From contig JADKHF010000013.1 of assembly GCA_016721865.1 (NCBI GenBank), positions 22,246 through 86,245 on the forward strand: a stretch of DNA of 64,000 nt. Direction: 5' to 3'. Source of the stretch: Nitrosomonas sp. GTDB taxonomy: Bacteria; Pseudomonadota; Gammaproteobacteria; Burkholderiales; Nitrosomonadaceae. The position numbers and the translations under genes were made by a program. Below, one piece after another: positions 48,975 to 59,300 of this stretch (the stretch's first letter is position 1; the number at the start of each line of letters is the position of its first letter). A model generated the notes under the pieces. It saw only the letters and a list, made by a program, of their open reading frames with translations, was not told the DNA's origin and ran no database searches.

Positions 48975-49508
48975 ATGAGTAAGAAATGGTATGTAGTTCA
49001 TGCTTATTCGGGGTATGAGAAAAGTGTGCAGCGGGCATTAAAGGATCGTATTGAGCGAGCGAGTATGCAGGATAAATTTGGACAAATTCTGGTGCCGGTT
49101 GAGGAAGTAATAGAAATGAAAAGTGGCCAAAAGAATATCAGTGAACGAAAATTTTTTCCTGGTTATGTCTTGGTGGAAATGGAGATGTCGGATGATTCTT
49201 GGCATTTGGTCAAGAATACCGAAAAGGTTACAGGCTTTGTCGGCGGTTCAGCTATGAAGCCTACACCGATAAGTCAGAAGGAAGTAGATAATATACTTCA
49301 TCAAATCCAGGAAGGCGTAGAGAAACCAAAACCAAAAATCTTGTTTGAAGCGGGAGAAGCTGTTCGTGTCAAAGACGGGCCATTCACTGACTTTCATGGC
49401 AATGTTGAAGATGTTAACTATGATAAGAGCAAGATCAGAGTTTCAGTTTCTATATTTGGACGACCAACGCCAGTAGAGTTGGATTTCAATCAAGTAGAAA
49501 AAACCTGA
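48975..49508 (+). CDS. nusG: transcription termination/antitermination factor NusG
   Basis: The intact 177-residue protein has the NGN domain (KKWYVVHAYSGYEKSVQRAL, RKFFPGYVLVEMEMSDDSWH) and a C-terminal KOW domain (GEAVRVKDGPFTDFHGNVED). NusG binds RNA polymerase and couples it to Rho or to ribosomes. It sits in the usual secE-nusG-rplK order. The 118-bp gap to rplK has a TATAGAAT stretch that could be a -10 element. Confidence 0.95.
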   Translation: MSKKWYVVHAYSGYEKSVQRALKDRIERASMQDKFGQILVPVEEVIEMKSGQKNISERKFFPGYVLVEMEMSDDSWHLVKNTEKVTGFVGGSAMKPTPISQKEVDNILHQIQEGVEKPKPKILFEAGEAVRVKDGPFTDFHGNVEDVNYDKSKIRVSVSIFGRPTPVELDFNQVEKT

Positions 49509-49626
49509 TTGGATATATTTTTACTGATAATGAAAAAGTGATTTAAAGCTAAGTAGGTGTTTTTTTAAATTGTATAGAATAGGGAAGAGTAGATAATTAC
49601 TCGTTTGTACCCAACAGGAGAAAGCA

Positions 49627-50058
49627 GTGGCAAAGAAAATAATTGGATATATCAAGTTACAGGTACCGGCTGGTAAAGCTAATCCGAGTCCACCCATTGG
49701 TCCTGCACTAGGTCAGCGTCAGTTAAATATCATGGAATTTTGTAAAGCGTTTAACGCGGCTACGCAGAAAATTGAACCGGGATTGCCAGTGCCAGTAGTA
49801 ATTACTGCATATGCTGATAAAAGCTTTACGTTTGTAATGAAAACCACACCGGCATCTGTATTAATCAAAAAGGCTGCTGGAGTTGGCAAAGGGAGTCCAA
49901 GACCACATTTGGACAAGGTAGGAAAGCTAAGTCGTAGTCAGGTAGAAGAAATCGCTAAAACAAAGATGCCAGATTTAACTGCAGCAAATTTGGATGCTGC
50001 TGTACGTACTATTGCAGGTAGTGCAAGAAGTATGGGTATAGAAGTTGAGGGTATATAA
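49627..50058 (+). CDS. rplK: 50S ribosomal protein L11
   Basis: The 143-residue protein starts at GTG (AGGAG upstream) and has the L11 blocks VPAGKANPSPPIGPALGQRQ, PVVITAYADKSFTFVMKTTP and ARSMGIEVEG. It binds 23S rRNA in the GTPase-associated centre and is needed for the stringent response. It is followed 1 bp later by rplA. Confidence 0.96.
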   Translation: MAKKIIGYIKLQVPAGKANPSPPIGPALGQRQLNIMEFCKAFNAATQKIEPGLPVPVVITAYADKSFTFVMKTTPASVLIKKAAGVGKGSPRPHLDKVGKLSRSQVEEIAKTKMPDLTAANLDAAVRTIAGSARSMGIEVEGI

Positions 50059-50059
50059 A

Positions 50060-50755
50060 ATGGCACGTTCATCAAAACGCTATAAAGCTATAGCAGGAAA
50101 AGTTGACCGAAATAAAGCATATCAGATTGATGAAGCACTGGGGCTTGTAACAGAAGCCGCAACAGCAAAGTTTAATGAATCTATTGATGTGGCGGTTAAT
50201 TTAGGTATTGATGCAAAGAAATCAGATCAAGCCGTACGCGGATCAGTGGTTTTGCCGGCAGGAACTGGGAAAACAGTACGTGTCGCAGTATTTGCACAAG
50301 GAGATAAAGCTAAAGAAGCTCAAGAAGCAGGTGCAGACATTGTGGGTTTTGAAGATTTGGCAGCTGATATTAAAGCAGGCAATATCAACTTTGATGTTGC
50401 AATTGCAAGTCCGGATGCTATGCATAGTTGGTCAATTAGGGCAGATTCTGGGGCCGCGCAGTTTAATGCCAAACCCGAAAGTTGGCACGGTAACAGTGGA
50501 CATTGCGGGTGCTGTTAAGAATGCAAAAGCTGGACAGGTACAATTTAGGGCCGATAAAACGGGCATTATACATTGCACGATTGGGCGAGCATCATTTACA
50601 GCGGATTTGTTAAAACAAAATTTGATGGCGTTGATTGATGCGCTTAATAAATCTAAGCCACCCTCGTCAAAAGGTGTTTATCTGAGAAAAGTATCTATTT
50701 CAAGCACAATGGGCATTGGTGTTCGGGTAGATCAAGCGAGTATAACTCAGCAATA
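50060..50755 (+). CDS. rplA: 50S ribosomal protein L1, one frameshift
   Basis: I start at the ATG at 50060 (MARSSKRYKAIAGKVDRNKA); the frame is open from 50045 but that reads through the rplK stop region. Near 50420, ATGCATAGTT lacks two bases, and restoring them gives DAMRIVGQLGQILGPRSLMP. The rest runs to QASITQQ-stop. The corrected 232 residues are normal. L1 forms the ribosome stalk and represses its own operon. Confidence 0.95.
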
Positions 50756-50808
50756 AAGAACTTTGGGCCACTGGATAACAAAATATATCTGAGTGGATTA
50801 TCAAAGAC

Positions 50809-50950
50809 CGCTGGGGTTAGCAGAAAGTAACAAGTAACAAGTAATAGTTTACTGGATGATACTTAAAAACTCGACTGAAAAAAGTACCATTGATTTTTAT
50901 CAGATAATTTTTTTGGTTGAGTACCCAGCGTAGATGGTGAATCCAAAACA
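50809..50950 (+). promoter_or_regulatory. L10 leader (ribosomal protein L10 autoregulatory RNA)
   Basis: The 302-bp gap between rplA and rplJ contains GCTGGG (50810-50815), which can pair with CCCAGC (50924-50929) to close a long-range stem. The second strand continues as GCGTAGATGGTG, matching the conserved GUAGACGGUG element of the L10(L12)4-binding leader in proteobacteria. L10/L12 complexes bind it to repress translation of rplJL. A tandem AAGTAACAAGTAACAAGTAA run (50826-50845) lies in the loop region. Confidence 0.7.
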
Positions 50951-51057
50951 GGAGTTTTTTTCCTGGTTTAAGGTCGCCAGTGTGTGGTATTTGGAAGAAA
51001 AGTAACTTATTAGTTGATTTTTTTTAAAATACTATTTTTACTGATGGAGAATAAACC

Positions 51058-51573
51058 TTGAGTCTTAATCTTGAAGAAAAAAAAGCTATTGTAGCCGAAG
51101 TGAGTGCTCAAATAGCTAGTGCTCAAGCTATTATCATTGCAGAGTATCGCGGGATAGAAGTCGGTCAAATGACGCAACTAAGAGCAAAAACACGTGAATG
51201 TGGAATTTATTTTCGTGTCATTAAAAATTCATTGGTGCGCCGTGCCGTTGCAGATACGGCTTATGCAGGGCTTGCTAAACATATGGTTGGTCCGCTTGCC
51301 TATGGCATAGGCGCAGATCCTGTAGCAGCAGCGAAAGTACTACATGAATTTTCCAAAGGCAATGAAAAATTCGTAATAAAGGTAGGCGCAATAGGTGAGC
51401 ATGTAATGTCGCGTGACGAGATTACTGCGCTTGCCGCATTGCCAAGTCGAGAAGAATTGCTATCGAGACTTCTGGGAACAATGCAGGCGCCAATCGCCAA
51501 ATTTGTTCAAACACTTAATGAAGTGCCAGCTCGATTTGTACGTGGTTTAGCCATGGTACGTGATAGCAAATAA
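51058..51573 (+). CDS. rplJ: 50S ribosomal protein L10
   Basis: The 171-residue protein has the L10 blocks LNLEEKKAIVAEVSAQIASA, IAEYRGIEVGQMTQLRAKTR and a C-terminal helix that carries L7/L12 dimers. Its start is TTG at 51058 (TGGAGA 7 bases upstream), which with the leader may limit synthesis. The next gene is rplL. Confidence 0.94.
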   Translation: MSLNLEEKKAIVAEVSAQIASAQAIIIAEYRGIEVGQMTQLRAKTRECGIYFRVIKNSLVRRAVADTAYAGLAKHMVGPLAYGIGADPVAAAKVLHEFSKGNEKFVIKVGAIGEHVMSRDEITALAALPSREELLSRLLGTMQAPIAKFVQTLNEVPARFVRGLAMVRDSK

Positions 51574-51639
51574 TTCTTAAGGCTTCTATTTATTACGATA
51601 GCAATAGCTAAATTCAAAAAAATTAACCAGGAGAAAATA

Positions 51640-52023
51640 ATGGCTGTAACAAAAGATGAAATATTAGATGCAATTGCAAATATGACAGTACTTGAATTAT
51701 CGCAATTGATTAAGGAAATGGAAGAGAAGTTTGGTGTATCTGCGGTAGCCACGGCAGCTGCTGCAGTTGCTGCGCCAGGTGGCGGCAGCAGTGCCCCTGC
51801 TGCTGCAGAACAAACTGAGTTTACTGTGATTCTTACATCAGCCGGTGATAGTAAAGTGAATGTAATTAAAGTAGTAAGAGCGGTAACCGGACTAGGTTTG
51901 AAGGAAGCTAAAGACTTGGTTGATGGTGCGCCTAAACCTGTTAAGGAAGGAGTATCCAAAGAAGATGCTACTGCAATCCAGAAACAATTGTTAGAAGCTG
52001 GTGCTACTTGCGAAATTAAGTAA
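51640..52023 (+). CDS. rplL: 50S ribosomal protein L7/L12
   Basis: The 127-residue protein has the N-terminal dimerisation part, an Ala/Gly-rich hinge (AAAVAAPGGGSSAPAAAEQ) and the C-terminal factor-binding domain (NVIKVVRAVTGLGLKEAKDL). A strong AGGAG lies before the ATG. It forms the stalk that recruits translation GTPases. Confidence 0.96.
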   Translation: MAVTKDEILDAIANMTVLELSQLIKEMEEKFGVSAVATAAAAVAAPGGGSSAPAAAEQTEFTVILTSAGDSKVNVIKVVRAVTGLGLKEAKDLVDGAPKPVKEGVSKEDATAIQKQLLEAGATCEIK

Positions 52024-52043
52024 TAGAAGTTATTAAATTTTAG

Positions 52044-52080
52044 GGCTGGTGTCCATTTAAGGCTACCAGCCTTTGGTATT
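52044..52080 (+). terminator. rplL-rpoB intergenic hairpin, probable attenuator
   Basis: GGCTGGT (52044-52050) pairs with ACCAGCC (52065-52071) around a 14-nt loop, followed by TTTGGTATTTTG. Its position matches the partial terminator between rplL and rpoB in enterobacteria, which lowers RNA polymerase subunit output relative to ribosomal proteins. Confidence 0.6.
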
Positions 52081-52176
52081 TTGACCATTTAATGTTGTCA
52101 ATGTGGGTTCTGGACATTTGAAAGTTATGTGGTCTCAACTCTTCAATCCTCTGTCTTCTTCTTCCGGAGAAAATTC

Positions 52177-55100
52177 ATGAGCTATTCGTTCACAGAGAAA
52201 AAACGCATTCGTAAAAGTTTTGCCAAGCGTGCGAGCGTATTGCCAATTCCATTTCTTCTCGCTACCCAGCTCGAATCGTATGCGGCTTTCTTGCAGGAAA
52301 AAGTTGCACCTAATAAGCGTCATAATCAAGGGCTGCATGCTGCTTTTAACTCAATATTTCCAATTGAGAGTCATACCAAAAATGCACGCCTAGATTTTAT
52401 CAGCTATGAACTTGGATCACCTGTATTCGATGTTAAGGAATGTCAGCAGCGTGGACTTACCTATGCTTCGCCTTTGCGCGCTAGGGTTAGACTCACAATT
52501 ATGGATAAAGAAATATCCAAGCCAACTGTGAAGGAAGTCAAAGAGCAAGAAGTCTATATGGGTGAAATTCCTCTAATGACTGACACAGGATCTTTTGTAA
52601 TTAATGGCACTGAACGTGTGATTGTTTCACAATTACATCGCTCGCCTGGTGTATTTTTTGAACACGATCGTGGTAAAACTCACTCATCCGGTAAGTTGTT
52701 ATTTTCTGCGCGCATTATTCCTTATCGTGGTTCTTGGCTTGATTTTGAATTTGATCCCAAGGATTGTTTATATTTCAGGATAGATCGCCGCCGAAAAATG
52801 CCTGTTACCACTCTTTTAAAAGCAATTGGTTGCTCTTCAGAGCAAATATTGAAAGATTTCTTTATATTTGATAGTTTTCATTTTTCAGATAAAGGTATTC
52901 AGTTTGAACTTGTGCCTGAACGAATGCGTGGTGAAGTAGCTGTTTTGATATTCTGGCCAAGGAAAAAGGTGATTGTTCAGAAAGATAAGAGGATTACAGC
53001 TAAACATATCCGCGAAATGCAGGAAGCCAAGATTGATCAACTGGAAGTACCTGAAGATTATTTACTCGGAAGAATACTCGCGCAGAACATTATTGATAAG
53101 GAAACGGGAGAAGTTGTTGCGCTAGCCAATGATGAAATTACGGAAGAAACACTGGATAAGCTTCGTAAAGCCGGCATAAAGAAAATTAATACACTTTATG
53201 TGAATGATCTTAATCATGGTGCTTTTATTTCTCAAACGCTAAAAATTGATGAAACAACCGATGAAATGAATGCACAGGTTGCTATTTATCGCATGATGCG
53301 TCCAGGTGAGCCTCCAACTGAAGAATCAGTTAAGGCTTTGTTTGCTGGTTTGTTCTATTCGCCGGAACGCTATGACCTATCGGTTGTAGGTAGAATGAAA
53401 TTTAATCGCAGAGTGGGTAGAGCTGAGTTGACAGGATCTCAAACGCTATCGAATGATGACATTATTGCGGTTATCAAAATTCTGGTAGAACTGCGTAATG
53501 GACGTGGAGAGATAGATGATATTGATCATCTCGGTAATCGTCGGGTACGATCAGTAGGTGAATTGGCTGAGAATCAGTTCAGATCTGGATTGGTGCGTGT
53601 CGAACGTGCTGTGAAAGAACGATTAAGCCAAGCTGAATCGGATAATCTAATGCCACACGATCTGATTAATGCAAAGCCAGTTTCTGCAGCGGCACGTGAA
53701 TTCTTTGGGTCGAGTCAACTATCTCAGTTTATGGATCAGACCAATCCACTATCTGAAATTACGCATAAACGACGTATTTCAGCTCTGGGGCCCGGTGGAT
53801 TGACGCGTGAAAGAGCTGGTTTTGAAGTGCGTGATGTGCATCCAACACATTATGGTCGTGTATGTCCTATTGAAACACCGGAAGGACCAAATATTGGGCT
53901 TATTAATTCGTTGGCACTGTACGCGCGAACCAATGAGTACGGATTCATTGAAACGCCTTATAGTAAAGTGAAAGATTGTCAGGTGACTGAAGAAATAGAT
54001 TATTTGTCAGCAATCGAGGAAGGCAATTATATGATTGCGCAGGCTAATGCTGAGCTTGATGACGACAATCGGTTTATTAGTGAAATTGTTTCCTGTCGTA
54101 ATAAGAACGAATTCGCTTTATCGTCGCCAGATCGAATCGAATATGTCGACGTGGCACCCGCTCAAATTGTTTCAGTGGCAGCTTCACTTATACCATTTTT
54201 AGAGCATGATGATGCTAACCGTGCTTTAATGGGTTCAAATATGCAACGTCAGGCAGTTCCATGCTTGCGGGCTGAGAAACCATTTGTTGGAACAGGTATT
54301 GAACGGGTAGTAGCGGTGCATTCAGGAACTACTGTGCGGGCGAAACGTGGCGGGATTGTGGATTATGTGGATGCCAGTCGTATTGTGGTGCGAGTGCATG
54401 ATGCTGAGACTCGAATGGGTGAGGTGGGTGTTGATATTTATAATCTTATAAAATATACACGTTCTAATCAGAATACCAATATTAATCAACGACCTTTGGT
54501 TAAAATCGGAGATGGAATTGAGAAAGATGATGTCATAGCTGACGGCGCCTCTACTGACATGGGGGAGCTTGCGCTCGGGCAGAATATGCTGGTGGCATTT
54601 ATGCCATGGAATGGATATAACTTTGAGGATTCGATTCTGATATCTGAGCGAGTTGTGGCAGAGGATCGTTTTACATCGATACATATTGAAGAATTATCTG
54701 TTGTAAGCCGAGATACCAAACTTGGGACAGAAGAGATAACTGCTGATATTCCAAATTTATCAGAGCATCAGTTAGGGCGTCTTGATGAGTCAGGTATTGT
54801 TTATATCGGTGCAGAAGTTGAAGCGGGTGATGTATTAGTTGGAAAAGTTACTCCAAAAGGTGAAACACAGCTGACGCCGGAAGAAAAATTATTACGGGCA
54901 ATTTTTGGTGAAAAAGCATCCGATGTTAAAGATACTTCGCTGCGAGTGCCATCAGGAATATCAGGAACAGTCATTGACGTGCAAGTGTTCACTCGGGAAG
55001 GCATTGAGCGTGATAAACGTGCTCAAAGGATTATTGATGATGAGCTTGATCGCTACAAGAAAGATTTGGCTGATCAAATGCGTATTGTTGAAGAAGATGC

Positions 55101-56334
55101 ATTTGAACGTCTTGAACGCTTACTGACAGGTAAGGTCGCTACAGGAGGCCCTAATAAGCTAACCAAAGGAAGAGAAATAACAACTGAATACCTAAAGAGC
55201 TTTGATCCACATTACTGGTTTGATATTCGTCTGGCCGATGAAGATGCAAGTATACAGCTAGAGCAAGTTCGCGAAAGTATGGCGCAGAAACGTAAGGCAT
55301 TTGACGCCGCATTTGAAGAGAAAAAGAAAAAACTCACGCAGGGTGATGAATTAGCACCCGGTGTGCAGAAAATGGTAAAAATATATATCGCGGTTAAACG
55401 ACGTTTGCAACCAGGCGATAAAATGGCGGGACGTCATGGTAATAAGGGTGTGATCTCAAAGATTGTACCTTTGGAAGATATGCCTTATATGGCTGATGGA
55501 ACACCTGTCGATGTGGTGCTAAATCCATTAGGAGTCCCTTCAAGGATGAATGTAGGGCAGATTCTTGAAGTACATTTAGGGTGGGCCGCTAAAGGGCTCG
55601 GCAGGAAAATCGATGAAATGCTGAAAGTACAGCAGAATGCAAATGAAATCAGAGAATTTCTTGACAAGATTTATAATGGAAGCGGTAAAAAGGAAGATAT
55701 AGCTTCGTTATCAGATAGTGAAATAATTTTGCTAGCTGGAAATTTAACTGAAGGTGTTCCTTTTGCAACGCCCGTATTTGATGGAGCAACTGAGGGTGAG
55801 ATAAAAGAAATGTTGAAGTTGGCCGGATTGCCAAAATCAGGCCAAATTACATTATATGATGGTCGAACCGGAGAAGCTTTTGATCGGCAAGTGACAGTAG
55901 GTTATATGCATGTTCTAAAACTACATCATCTGGTGGATGATAAGATGCATGCCCGATCAACAGGCCCCTACAGTTTAGTAACTCAACAACCATTAGGCGG
56001 TAAAGCGCAATTTGGTGGACAGCGCTTTGGAGAGATGGAGGTTTGGGCACTGGAGGCATATGGCGCAGCTTATACCTTGCAGGAAATGTTAACCGTTAAA
56101 TCGGATGATGTCACGGGACGTACCAAAGTGTATGAAAGTATTGTTAAGGGTGATCATAAGATCGATGCTGGAATGCCGGAATCATTTAATGTATTGGTAA
56201 AAGAAATACGTTCACTGGGAATGGATATTGATTTAGAGCAGCATAGATTAGTTAGAATAGTAAGGGTGATCAAACTGGATTCTATTCTGTTATCGCAATT
56301 CCAAATTACATTAGAATTTTTTATTGCCCCCTGA
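52177..56334 (+). CDS. rpoB: RNA polymerase beta subunit
   Basis: I start at the ATG at 52177 (MSYSFTEKKRIRKSFAKR, GGAG upstream); the frame is open from 52129. The rifampicin region is wild-type in appearance (FGSSQLSQFMDQTNPLSEIT, THKRRISALGPGGLTRERAG). The conserved body ends KEIRSLGMDIDLEQH, and the frame then runs 29 codons further. If one T is missing (CATAGATT for CATTAGATT) the stop falls right after DLEQH, giving about 1356 residues and a normal gap before rpoC. I think the tail is an artefact. It is the catalytic core subunit of transcription. Confidence 0.96.
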   Translation: MSYSFTEKKRIRKSFAKRASVLPIPFLLATQLESYAAFLQEKVAPNKRHNQGLHAAFNSIFPIESHTKNARLDFISYELGSPVFDVKECQQRGLTYASPLRARVRLTIMDKEISKPTVKEVKEQEVYMGEIPLMTDTGSFVINGTERVIVSQLHRSPGVFFEHDRGKTHSSGKLLFSARIIPYRGSWLDFEFDPKDCLYFRIDRRRKMPVTTLLKAIGCSSEQILKDFFIFDSFHFSDKGIQFELVPERMRGEVAVLIFWPRKKVIVQKDKRITAKHIREMQEAKIDQLEVPEDYLLGRILAQNIIDKETGEVVALANDEITEETLDKLRKAGIKKINTLYVNDLNHGAFISQTLKIDETTDEMNAQVAIYRMMRPGEPPTEESVKALFAGLFYSPERYDLSVVGRMKFNRRVGRAELTGSQTLSNDDIIAVIKILVELRNGRGEIDDIDHLGNRRVRSVGELAENQFRSGLVRVERAVKERLSQAESDNLMPHDLINAKPVSAAAREFFGSSQLSQFMDQTNPLSEITHKRRISALGPGGLTRERAGFEVRDVHPTHYGRVCPIETPEGPNIGLINSLALYARTNEYGFIETPYSKVKDCQVTEEIDYLSAIEEGNYMIAQANAELDDDNRFISEIVSCRNKNEFALSSPDRIEYVDVAPAQIVSVAASLIPFLEHDDANRALMGSNMQRQAVPCLRAEKPFVGTGIERVVAVHSGTTVRAKRGGIVDYVDASRIVVRVHDAETRMGEVGVDIYNLIKYTRSNQNTNINQRPLVKIGDGIEKDDVIADGASTDMGELALGQNMLVAFMPWNGYNFEDSILISERVVAEDRFTSIHIEELSVVSRDTKLGTEEITADIPNLSEHQLGRLDESGIVYIGAEVEAGDVLVGKVTPKGETQLTPEEKLLRAIFGEKASDVKDTSLRVPSGISGTVIDVQVFTREGIERDKRAQRIIDDELDRYKKDLADQMRIVEEDAFERLERLLTGKVATGGPNKLTKGREITTEYLKSFDPHYWFDIRLADEDASIQLEQVRESMAQKRKAFDAAFEEKKKKLTQGDELAPGVQKMVKIYIAVKRRLQPGDKMAGRHGNKGVISKIVPLEDMPYMADGTPVDVVLNPLGVPSRMNVGQILEVHLGWAAKGLGRKIDEMLKVQQNANEIREFLDKIYNGSGKKEDIASLSDSEIILLAGNLTEGVPFATPVFDGATEGEIKEMLKLAGLPKSGQITLYDGRTGEAFDRQVTVGYMHVLKLHHLVDDKMHARSTGPYSLVTQQPLGGKAQFGGQRFGEMEVWALEAYGAAYTLQEMLTVKSDDVTGRTKVYESIVKGDHKIDAGMPESFNVLVKEIRSLGMDIDLEQHRLVRIVRVIKLDSILLSQFQITLEFFIAP

Positions 56335-56350
56335 TTCACAGGAGTGACAA

Positions 56351-59300
56351 ATGAAAGCACTGCTAGATTTATTTAAACAAGTTACTCATAAAGAAGAGTT
56401 TGATGCAATTAAAATTGGCCTTGCATCCCCAGAGAAAATTCGCTCATGGTCATATGGCGAAGTAAAAAAACCTGAAACGATAAATTATCGTACATTTAAA
56501 CCCGAAAGAGACGGTTTATTTTGTGCCAAAATCTTCGGTCCGGTGAAGGATTATGAGTGCTTGTGCGGAAAATATAAGCGCCTGAAACACCGTGGCGTTA
56601 TCTGTGAAAAATGTGGCGTTGAGGTGACTTTATCCAAAGTACGACGTGAAAGGATGGGACATATTGAACTGGCTTCACCAGTTTCGCATATCTGGTTCTT
56701 GAAATCGCTACCATCTCGCTTAGGCATGGTGTTGGATATGACTTTGCGTGATATCGAACGTGTACTGTATTTTGAAGCTTACGTAGTTACTGATCCCGGG
56801 TTGACGCCATTGACGCGCTGTCAGCTGCTAACGGAGGATGATTATTTAATCAAAACAGAAGAATATGGTGACGATTTTAGCGCCAGCATGGGTGCAGAAG
56901 GTATTCGGGATCTATTGGGTAATCTGGATATTGGTACCGAGATAGAGAATATGCGCCGTGAAATGGAAAGCACAGGTTCGGAAACAAAAATCAAGAAAAT
57001 CTCAAAACGCCTCAAATTACTTGAGGCATTTAACAAATCAGGAATTAAACCTCAATGGATGGTACTGACTGTAGTGCCAGTATTACCGCCAGATCTTCGT
57101 CCTTTGGTACCTCTAGATGGCGGACGCTTTGCGACTTCTGATTTGAATGATTTGTATCGACGTGTTATCAATCGTAATAATCGATTGAAGCGGTTGCTTG
57201 AATTGAAAGCACCAGAAATTATTGTTCGTAATGAAAAACGCATGTTGCAAGAGGCCGTTGATTCGTTATTGGATAATGGTCGCCGTGGTAAAGCCATGAC
57301 GGGTGCTAATAAGCGCGCTCTTAAATCCTTGGCTGATATGATCAAAGGCAAAGGAGGACGTTTCCGTCAAAACTTACTGGGTAAACGCGTCGATTACTCT
57401 GGGCGCTCGGTGATTGTTGTAGGTCCGCAACTTAAACTACACCAATGTGGATTACCGAAGAAAATGGCACTTGAGCTGTTTAAACCATTTATCTTTAATA
57501 AGCTGGAAATAATGGGTATCGCAAGCACTATAAAGGCTGCTAAGCGCGAGGTTGAAAATGAAAGTGCAGTGGTGTGGGATATACTTGAAGACGTTATCCG
57601 TGAACATCCGGTTATGCTGAATCGAGCGCCGACTTTGCATCGGTTGGGTATACAGGCTTTTGAACCAGTGCTGGTAGAAGGTAAGGCAATTCAATTACAT
57701 CCACTGGTGTGTGCAGCATTTAATGCTGACTTTGACGGTGACCAGATGGCCGTTCACGTACCATTGTCATTAGAAGCGCAAATGGAGTGCCGCACGTTAA
57801 TGATGTCAACCAATAATGTACTGTCTCCAGCCAACGGGGAGCCCATTATTGTGCCATCGCAAGATATCGTGCTTGGGCTTTATTATACGACACGTGAGAA
57901 AGTGGGTGCACGTGGTGAGGGCATGCTATTTCAGAATGTCAGTGAAGTATCGCGCGCGTACGAAAGCCGGAATGTGGAGCTAAATGCCAAAATTACGGTT
58001 AGGATTAAGGAATACGATACAACCGCTGATGGTGAAAGCTATGAAAAAATTACTCGCTTTGAGACAACTGTAGGCAGAGCATTGCTATTTGAGATTTTCC
58101 CATCTGGCCTACCTTTCTCCCTGCTTAACAAGACACTAAAAAAGAAAGAGATTTCGAAGCTTATTAATGCAAGCTTTAGACGTTGCGGATTGCGTGAAAC
58201 TGTCATATTTGCAGATAAACTGATGTATGCAGGTTTCACTTATGCGACGAGAGCAGGTATTTCGATTTGTGCGGATGATATGCTTACACCGACACAAAAG
58301 GGAGATATTATTGCTGCGGCAGAGAAAGAAGTTAAGGAAATTGAAGGGCAATATACTTCAGGCTTGGTAACACAAGGTGAGCGCTACAACAAGGTTGTGG
58401 ATATCTGGGGACGTGCAGGTGATCAGGTTGCAAAAGCAATGATGAATCAACTTGGTGTAGAACAGGTGCGTGATCAGGCTACCGGTACAATCCAGTTAGG
58501 TGAAGACGGTAAGGCATTGACGCAAGAATCATTTAATTCAATATATATGATGGCGGATTCTGGAGCGCGAGGTTCGGCAGCCCAGATACGTCAGCTATCG
58601 GGAATGCGGGGGCTAATGGCAAAACCTGATGGTTCTATTATTGAAACACCAATTACCGCTAACTTCCGTGAAGGGCTGAATGTTTTGCAATATTTTATTT
58701 CAACACATGGTGCACGCAAGGGATTGGCAGACACTGCTTTAAAAACCGCAAACTCGGGATATTTAACCCGTCGTTTAGTAGATGTGACTCAAGATCTTGT
58801 CGTCACAGAAGACGATTGTAATACAGGCAACGGTGTTATTGTGAAAGCACTAGTAGAAGGTGGTGAGATCATTGAAGCATTGCGTGAACGGATTCTTGGT
58901 AGAGTCGTAGCTAACGATGTGATCAATCCGGAAAACCAGAAAGTTATTTTTGCGTCGGGCGTATTGTTGGATGAAGATGCTGTCGATTTAATTGAATCAT
59001 TGGGTATTGATGAAGTAAAAGTTCGTACACCGTTGACCTGTGAAACGCGCTTTGGCTTATGTGCCAAATGCTATGGCCGAGATTTGGGGCGTGGAACTCC
59101 GGTTAATGTGGGCGAAGCGGTGGGTGTAATTGCTGCACAATCGATTGGTGAGCCAGGCACGCAATTGACGATGCGTACATTCCATATTGGTGGAGCAGCA
59201 TCAAGAACGGCAGTGGTAAGTCAAGTAGAAAGTAAATCAAGCGGAACAGTGCATTATTCCTCTACAATGCGTTATGTGACTAATGCACAGAATGAATTGA

